A stretch of 64,000 bases of DNA, taken from contig JAVGWX010000012.1 in assembly GCA_036924085.1 (NCBI GenBank), positions 5,001-69,000 on the forward strand, written 5' to 3'. This DNA is from Ariolimax columbianus. Taxonomy: Eukaryota; Mollusca; Gastropoda; Stylommatophora; Arionidae. The position numbers and the translations under genes were made by a program. The notes beneath the pieces were generated by a model. That model was not told the DNA's origin, did no database searches, and saw nothing but the letters and a program-made list of their open reading frames with translations. Within the stretch, counting starts at the first letter, position 1, and every line of letters begins with the position of its first letter. This document shows, in pieces, positions 57,960-64,000 of the stretch.

Positions 57960-58935
57960 AAAGACAACATGAACGTCAGGTTGCCCAAGCTAAAAAGGAC
58001 GAGCTACCTGGAAGCATCCCATGAGAATCAGATGCCCATGTTGCAAAAAAAGATAGATGATATCAACAACGAGGTTATGCAGGTAAAGGTTGATGGTAAG
58101 ACGTATGACAATATATTCAGACAACGTATGTATAAAAGTTTGATATGCAATGTCAGTGTTCAGCATTGTTGTGATATCCTTCACTTTGTGGTATTCCTTC
58201 TGTGTGGTAAACAAATTTCAAGCAGACCTGTTCCCTCTACTGTAGCACAGATAGCTTATGAAATAGGTGCCCTGTCTCACATTCAGACAGGATACATATT
58301 GCGTGAGTCATTTTGCACTACTCTTGTGATGGGATGCTACAAGCTTGAAAGGATCTCATATCAATGAAGTCCATGTATACTATTTTTCCATTTTTTTTTC
58401 TTCGTTTGTCTTATTTCTCTATTCCTCAAGGCGGTGTGCGTTGCACTACGGTTTTTATTTTGCGCCTGTCGAACCAGTGCATCCGACTTTGGCATACATT
58501 TTATATAAGGGTATGCTTTCTCCTGCATTTTCTAAGGATTTGCTTCCTCGGCCAGTGCTGTGAAAGGGATCGAACTCAGCACCTCCGAACTGTGAGCCTT
58601 GTTACTTAAACACTAGCCCACGCCGCCCCCTGACTACTAATTTGAATTAGTCTTTATTTCAGACATTTGTCCGAGATATTGGTGTGCATCCTGGAAGAAC
58701 AACAAGGGATTACTACTAGCACGTCAGTCAAGCTTTACTTGAAGTCATCGAGACATATTGTGCGTACCGTGATCTGTCAGAGAATGATGCTGTCGATGTC
58801 AAACAGTATTTTTAAAACCATTAATATTACATTCACTGACAGAGCACTGGTAATCACTGTCTTGTCAGGGAACGCGGTGAAAAGTGTAACATGGATTTGC
58901 TTGAGCTGAACTGCAATGTTCGTCCCCTCGATGCC
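57960..58935 (+). pseudogene. fragment of an uncharacterised animal gene family, broken by a SINE
   Basis: Short motifs are readable in mixed frames: KRQHERQVAQAKKDEL (coiled-coil-like), RPVPSTVAQIAYEIGALS, KGSHINEVHV just before the SINE, and TDRA and LLELNCNVRPLD after it. From memory these motifs occur together in an uncharacterised, multi-copy protein family of molluscs and other invertebrates. Frameshifts and stops show this copy is dead. Confidence 0.5.
58385..58625 (-). mobile_element. tRNA-derived SINE
   Basis: The minus strand begins GGGGGCGGCGTGGGCTAGTG and contains a B-box-like GAGTTCGATCC (58567-58577), as in a tRNA head. Downstream is GTCGGATGCACTGG and AGGCGCAAA, the core shared with two other SINEs here. 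It ends near ACGAAG plus an A-run. Confidence 0.75.
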
Positions 58936-58956
58936 AAAAACAACACTTATCAATGG

Positions 58957-59080
58957 GGCAGAGTCCAGGTTTTGCTGGGGGTTACTATCTAGAATGTTAC
59001 AACATGCATGACACGAGCACACACAGCAAACATTATCCAACAACCGGTCTCATATTTAACAACAATCAACATATGTAAAC
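58957..59080 (-). mobile_element. dispersed non-coding element, end fragment
   Basis: GGGCAGAGTCCAGGTTTTGC and the following ACATGCAT, CACACACAGCAAA and ATTTAACAACAATCAAC parts match the end of copy 2. The rest of the element is absent. Confidence 0.65.
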
Positions 59081-59089
59081 CAAAGTAAC

Positions 59090-59545
59090 TAGACAGCTAA
59101 CACCTCCACACTCTATCCCTACACCATAGTAACAATCAGCTAACACCCACACACTCTATCCCTACACCACAGTAGGTAGACAGCTAACACCTCCACACCC
59201 TATCCCTACATCACAGTAACTAGACAACTAACACCCCCACACTCTATCCCTACACCACAGTAACCAGACAACTAACACCCCCACACTCTATCCCTACACC
59301 ACAGTAACTAGACAACTAACACCCCCACACTCTATCCCTACATCACAGTAACTAGACAACTAACTCCCCCACACTCTATCCCTACATCACAGTAACTAGA
59401 CAACTAACACCCCCACACTCTATCCCTACACCACAGTAACTAGACAACTAACACCCCCACACTCTATCCCTACACCACAGTAACTAGACAACTAACACCT
59501 CCACACTCTATCCCTACACCACAGTAACTAGACAACTAACATCAG
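59090..59545. repeat. 44-bp minisatellite
   Basis: About ten units contain CACACTCTATCCCTACACCA. It starts next to the element end at 58957. Confidence 0.93.
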
Positions 59546-59629
59546 CATCTTGATAACAAATTTATTTGGACATTTACTATCACGAAAGACAAGTGTGATA
59601 ACATGTTCTGGGTTCAATATGGAGAAAAG

Positions 59630-59820
59630 TATTACATGCATGTAGCCACTGATTAGATGAATGTAGCCACTGATTAGATGAATTTAGCCATTGATTAGAT
59701 GAATTTAGCCATTGATTAGATGAATGTAGCCACTGATTAGATGAATTTAGCCAATGATTAGATGAATGTAGCCACTAATTAGATGCATGTAGCCACTAAT
59801 TAGATGCATGTAGCCACTAA
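59630..59820. repeat. 21-bp minisatellite at the stop of the terminal exon
   Basis: About nine units contain ATGTAGCCACTGATTAGATG. The last unit touches the TAA codon of the host gene. Confidence 0.92.
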
Positions 59821-62565
59821 TTACAATCGTGTTGAATAGTTTCTGTCATTGACTAAAATGCCATTGATGAATCGTTTCTTATTGGCCACATCTGCAGAGC
59901 GTATGGTGTGGTGAGTCAGTGCTGGGGTGTGGTGAGTCAGTGCTGGGGTGTGGTGAGTCAGTGCTGGGGTGTGACGAGTCAGTGCTGGAGTGTGGTGAGT
60001 CAGTGTTAGAGAATGGTGAGTCAGTACTGGGGAATGGTGAGTCAATGTTGGGGTGTTCTGTGTGAGAGCTGATGCCAGTGAGCAGGCAATGGTCTGTGAT
60101 GGAACAGGTGAGTGGGCTATGGTCTGTGATGGAACAGGTGAGTGGGCTATGGTATGTGATGGAGCAGGTGAGTGGGCTATGGTCTGTGATGGAACAGGTG
60201 AGTGGGCTATGGTCTGTGATGGAACAGGTGAGTGGGCTATGGTCTGTGATGGAACAGGTGAGTGGGCTATGGTCTGTGCTGGAACAGGTGAGTGGGCTAT
60301 GGTCTGTGATAGAACAGGTGAGTGGGCTATGGTCTGTGATGGAACAGGTGAGTGGGCTATGGTGTGTGATGGAACAGGTGAGTGGGCTATGGTCTGTGAT
60401 GGAACAGATGAGTGGGCTATGGTCTGTGATGGAACAGGTGAGTGGGCTATGGTGTGTGATGGAACAGGTGAGTGGGCTATGGTCTGTGATGGAACTGGTG
60501 AGTGGGCTATGGTCTGTGATGGAACTGGTGAGTGGGCTATGGTGTGTGATGGAACAGGTGAGTGGGCTATGGTCTGTGATGGAACAGGTGAGTGGGCTAT
60601 GGTGTGTGATTGAACAGGTGAGTGGGCTATGGTGTGTGATGGAACAGGTGAGTGGGCTATGGTGTGTGATGGAACAGGTGAGTGGGCTATGGTGTGTGAT
60701 GGAACTGGTGAGTGGGCTATGGTGTGTGATGGAACAGGTGAGTGGGCTATGGTGTGTGATGGAACTGGTGAGTGGGCTATGGTGTGTGATGGAACAGGTG
60801 AGTGAGCTATGTCCCTGAAGAAATCACTTCCTGTATCCTGAGGCGTCTGAACACCTGACTGGTCCTGCCGTGATGATAACAGAAAGTCTGTACATTTATC
60901 ACTACAATCACTGTGCCCACCTTGACAGGTAGCACACAACCCACCATGACAGGTAGCACACAACCCACCATGACAGGTAGCACACAACCCACCATGACAG
61001 GTAGCACACAACCCACCATGACAGGTAGCACACAACCCACCATGACAGGTAGCACACAACCCACCATGACAGGTAGCACACAACCCATCATGACATGCAC
61101 AAAGTCCATGAGAATTGAAAGAACAGCTACAAGAGAAACTTGCTTGTTTTCCACTCAGTTGTACACTCTCTCGTGAGGTCAGACTACTTGACTCTTTACT
61201 ATTCACACTTTGTCTTCTTCTATCCTCACAGTCTGAGCAGTCTGAGCAGTCCGCTACTTTCACGATTTTTCTATTGGCAGGCAATATGGTTTTTGGCTGG
61301 TGTGGTCTGGTGCTCAGGACAACTGAATTTGTTGAGCTGTCCTCCAGTGTGAGAGACCTGTCTGTCATCAATAAACAAACGCCTGGAATGTCTGCGGTGT
61401 TAAGACAATTGGAGACCTGGAGCAAGACAGGAGAATATTGGGTCCTGGAACACGTGTCGTCATAGTTTGGGCTTGGAGAATGATCACTTGATCCAATAAA
61501 TGTGTGCCTATCACCATCATCCTGTATGATACTGTCCATCTGCTCAATCCCCCACACAACTATTTCTTCTAAGATAGTATCTCCCCCTACTCTCTCAATA
61601 TCTTCGCCTACCTTCTCAATATCTTTGCCTACCCTCTCATTATTTCTGCTTACCCTCTCATTATTTCTGCCTACCCTCTCGATACCACTCTGAATATTGC
61701 TGTATTTTTTCATTTTTAAGCTGGATTTGTCTTCCTCCACATCCACTAAGCTGGATATATCTGCCTCCACATCCACTAAGCTGGATATATCTGCCTCCAC
61801 CTCCACTAAGCTGGATATATATGCCTCCACCTCCACTAAGCTGGATATATCTGCCTCCACCTCCACTAAGCTGGATATATCTGCCTCCACCTCCACTAAG
61901 CTGGATATATCTGCCTCCACTAAACTGGATATATCTGCCTCCACCTCCACTAAACTGGATATATCTGCCTCCACCTCCACTAAACTGGATATATCTGCCT
62001 CCACCTCCACTAAGCTGGATATATCTGCCTCCACCTCCACTAACTCTGGTTCTCCCTGACTCTTGGTGCTCAGAAGAAAGCTGGTGGGTTGTCCCCATCT
62101 CCAGGTACTCAAAATCCTAGCGTCTAATTGTCCCTGGCTCTGGGTACTCAAAATCCTAGTGTCTAATTGTCCCTGGCTCTTGGTACCGGTACTCAAAATG
62201 CTAGTGTCTAATTGTCCCTGGCTCTTGGTAACAGTACTCAAAATGCTAGTGTCTAATTGTCCCTGGCTCTGAGTACTCAGAAAACTGGTTTCTGGGGTCA
62301 GACTGCATGTAGAATTTGCTGAACTGGTTATTGAGATGTCACTCAAAGACTGATTGCAGGTTTCCCTGAATGCAAACCCATTTGTAGGCAGGCTATCAAA
62401 AATAGAAGGAGAAACAATTTCACTATAAGTATCCCAGTCACTGGAGCAGGAGCTGTAGCTGGACTGCCTGAAAGCATCAAGTCGTGACAGAGGGATACCT
62501 TGACTGATTTTCTGCTCGTCCACCTCTAGTCCACGTAGCTCCTTCAGCTTTTGGGACAACAGTCT
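59821..62565 (-). CDS. terminal exon of an unrecognised repeat-rich protein
   Basis: An open frame of about 915 codons ends at TAA (59821). The open frame can be extended to an ATG at 62586, but those first codons lie in the flanking minisatellite. A TCAACAG acceptor at 62566 makes an exon start at 62565 more likely, with earlier exons at higher coordinates. The first 130 or so residues are non-repetitive and Ser-rich (SSYSSCSSDWDTYSEI). Next come repeats built on GQLDTSILST, then on LVEVEADISS, a unique acidic and Cys-containing middle (CSDCSDCED), Cys-rich CHGGLCAT repeats, a long IAHSPVPSQT array and an ALTHHTP array. All repeat units are multiples of three and the frame never breaks, which supports real coding. 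I do not recognise the family and infer no function. Confidence 0.6.
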   Translation of the reverse strand, partial: RLLSQKLKELRGLEVDEQKISQGIPLSRLDAFRQSSYSSCSSDWDTYSEIVSPSIFDSLPTNGFAFRETCNQSLSDISITSSANSTCSLTPETSFLSTQSQGQLDTSILSTVTKSQGQLDTSILSTGTKSQGQLDTRILSTQSQGQLDARILSTWRWGQPTSFLLSTKSQGEPELVEVEADISSLVEVEADISSLVEVEADISSLVEVEADISSLVEADISSLVEVEADISSLVEVEADISSLVEVEAYISSLVEVEADISSLVDVEADISSLVDVEEDKSSLKMKKYSNIQSGIERVGRNNERVSRNNERVGKDIEKVGEDIERVGGDTILEEIVVWGIEQMDSIIQDDGDRHTFIGSSDHSPSPNYDDTCSRTQYSPVLLQVSNCLNTADIPGVCLLMTDRSLTLEDSSTNSVVLSTRPHQPKTILPANRKIVKVADCSDCSDCEDRRRQSVNSKESSSLTSRESVQLSGKQASFSCSCSFNSHGLCACHDGLCATCHGGLCATCHGGLCATCHGGLCATCHGGLCATCHGGLCATCHGGLCATCQGGHSDCSDKCTDFLLSSRQDQSGVQTPQDTGSDFFRDIAHSPVPSHTIAHSPVPSHTIAHSPVPSHTIAHSPVPSHTIAHSPVPSHTIAHSPVPSHTIAHSPVQSHTIAHSPVPSQTIAHSPVPSHTIAHSPVPSQTIAHSPVPSQTIAHSPVPSHTIAHSPVPSQTIAHSSVPSQTIAHSPVPSHTIAHSPVPSQTIAHSPVLSQTIAHSPVPAQTIAHSPVPSQTIAHSPVPSQTIAHSPVPSQTIAHSPAPSHTIAHSPVPSQTIAHSPVPSQTIACSLASALTQNTPTLTHHSPVLTHHSLTLTHHTPALTRHTPALTHHTPALTHHTPALTHHTIRSADVANKKRFINGILVNDRNYSTRL
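59900..60045 (-). repeat. in-frame 21-bp coding array
   Basis: About seven units of 21 bp encode variants of HHTPALT near the C-terminus of the protein. Confidence 0.8.
60070..60815 (-). repeat. in-frame 30-bp coding array
   Basis: About 25 units of 30 bp encode IAHSPVPSQT or IAHSPVPSHT. Serine-proline dipeptides recur every ten residues. Confidence 0.9.
60920..61095 (-). repeat. in-frame 24-bp Cys-rich coding array
   Basis: Seven to eight units of 24 bp encode CHGGLCAT. Each unit has two cysteines and one histidine. Confidence 0.9.
61730..62050 (-). repeat. in-frame 30-bp acidic coding array
   Basis: About eleven units encode LVEVEADISS. One unit is 24 bp, so size changes also stay in frame. 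Confidence 0.9.
62090..62285 (-). repeat. in-frame coding repeats (GQLDTSILST type)
   Basis: Four to five imperfect units of about 39-48 bp encode SQGQLDTSILST variants, and the frame is kept. Confidence 0.75.
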
Positions 62566-63285
62566 CTGTTGATGGAGAGGCAACATAACTTAGTCTGTGT
62601 TCATGGAGGGGCACCATAACTTAGTCTGTGTTGATGGAAAGGCAACATAACTTAGTCTGTTGATGGAGGGGCAACATAACTTAGTCTCTGTTGATGGAAG
62701 GTCAACATAACTTAGTCTCTGTTGATGAAGGGGCAACATAACTTAGTCTGTTGATGGAGGGGCAACATAACTTAGTCTGTTAATGGAGGGGCAACATAAC
62801 TTAGTCTATGTTGATGGAGGGGTAATATAACTTAGTCTCTGTTGATGGAGGGGCAATATAACTTAAGCTGTGTTGATGGAGAGGCAACATAACTTAGTCT
62901 CTGTTGATGGAGGGGCAACATAACCTAGTCTGTGTTAATGGAGGGGCAACATAACTTAGTCTGTTCATGGTGGGGCAACATAACTTAGTCTGTTCATGGT
63001 GGGGCAACAAAACTTAGTCAGTGTTGATGGAGGGGCAACATAACTTAGTCTCTGTTGATGGAGGGGCAACATAACTTAGTCTGTGTTGATGGAGAGGCAA
63101 CATAACTTAGTCTGTTCATGGTGGGGCAACATAACTTAGTATGTGTTCATGGAGGGGCAATATAACTTAGTCTGTGTTCATAGAGGGGCAAAATAACTCA
63201 GTCTGTGTTCATGGAGGGATGGTCAACATAACTTAGTCTGTTGATGGAGGGATGGTCAACATAACTTAGTCTGTGTTCATAACAT
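62566..63285 (-). repeat. about 31-bp minisatellite starting at an acceptor
   Basis: About 22 units contain GGCAACATAACTTAGTCT and TGTTGATGGAG. On the minus strand many carry CCATCAACAGAGACT, identical to the presumed acceptor and first exon bases of the 59821-62565 exon. Confidence 0.92.
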
Positions 63286-63349
63286 GTCAAGTATGGGATA
63301 TTAATTACAACACAAACTATATCACATCACAAATTATATCACAACAACA

Positions 63350-64000
63350 CAAACTTAACTTAACGTCTGTATACTGGTTTAGAAGAATCTGCAGTCTGTA
63401 TACGACCAGTTTCATTTACATTTCCTTGCTCTAAAAGCTATGCGCATCCAGTCTATTCTTAAATGCATTAATTGTCTCTGTCTCCACTACTTCCTGTAGC
63501 AATGCATTCCAACCATTCCACACCTGTACACAGTACTCCAATCTAGGTCTAACTAATGCTTTATACAGTTTGACTATCACTTCCTTGCTCCTATCTTGCT
63601 CCTATGTTTAATGTTTCTCTTAATCGTACCTAACATTGCATTTGCCTTTTTCACTGCTACCTGGATTTGCTCACACACTTTACCTGTATGATCTATTATA
63701 ACCCCTAGGTCCCTTTCCTTTTCTAATATTGTTCTCGCCCATTCTGTAAATATGTTTCATATTGGATTTACCCATGTGGATAACTTGGTCCCAAAACCGA
63801 GACCTGTGGCACTCCACTTTTTACTTCACACCAATCAGAGTACTCCTTATTTATGCCCACTCTCTGCCTTCTTCCTGTTAACCAATTTTCAATCCATTTG
63901 GCAACTTCCCCACCTATTCCATGTAATTTTAACTTTTAAAATAATCTTTGATGAGGTACTCTATCAAAGGCCTTTGCAAAATCTAGATAAATAACGTTCA
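63350..64000 (-). mobile_element. CR1-like element, 3' part, runs off the window
   Basis: On the minus strand it enters from the window edge at VIYLDFAKAFDRVPHQ and continues toward an AAGTTAAGTT end near 63355. It is the same family as the copy at 40-43 kb. A deletion removes part of the RT. Confidence 0.85.

Noticed and set aside
60053..60818. Long open frames on the plus strand opposite the coding arrays
   Set aside because: They are mirror frames of a repeat whose period divides by three. The minus frame extends through unique sequence and the plus ones do not.

Overview
The window is repeat-rich animal nuclear DNA. The evidence is one spliced host gene with GT-AG introns (a NEDD8-conjugating enzyme of the UBE2F type), an animal-type 18S rRNA fragment, at least five kinds of non-LTR retrotransposon, a mariner-like transposon, tRNA-derived SINEs, and more than forty tandem arrays with units of 5-105 bp. 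The 18S variable region and the element mix suggest a lophotrochozoan, most likely a mollusc. That is an inference; no species can be named from sequence alone.

Layout. 1-2460: a dispersed non-coding element with internal minisatellites. 2487-3543: a mariner relic inside a minisatellite. 4176-11640: three decayed LINE copies with arrays between them, plus a second, rearranged mariner piece. 11940-13555: two long minisatellites. 13801-33162 (minus strand): UBE2F in six coding exons. Its last intron is about 15.7 kb and holds two 5'-truncated LINE-B copies with target-site duplications, a SINE, LINE relics and a 60-bp satellite with higher-order structure. 33530-39770: arrays, a second copy of the non-coding element, a degenerate LINE with a SINE inside it, and sequence I do not recognise. 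39778-43121: a CR1-like LINE. 43549-45609: a LINE-B copy in one half of a host duplication. 47177-48720: a LINE fragment and three minisatellites. 48935-57950: a LINE-A element split within its endonuclease by a 4.9-kb block made of LINE-B joined to 18S and 5' spacer, which itself holds an inverted LINE-B copy. 57960-58935: a broken gene-family fragment interrupted by a SINE. 59821-62565: the last exon of an unrecognised gene whose coding region contains several in-frame tandem arrays. 63350-64000: a CR1-like 3' end.

Two themes stand out. First, four minisatellites (three in UBE2F, one at the second gene) begin exactly at an exon-intron boundary, and their units carry copies of that gene's own donor or acceptor. 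Second, LINE-B, which ends in a (GAA)n tail, appears to have driven much recent insertion: full target-site duplications, a 28-bp tail-only insertion, a SINE with the same tail, and a chimera carrying pre-rRNA sequence. Most open frames in arrays and on the antisense of LINEs are not genes and are left out.
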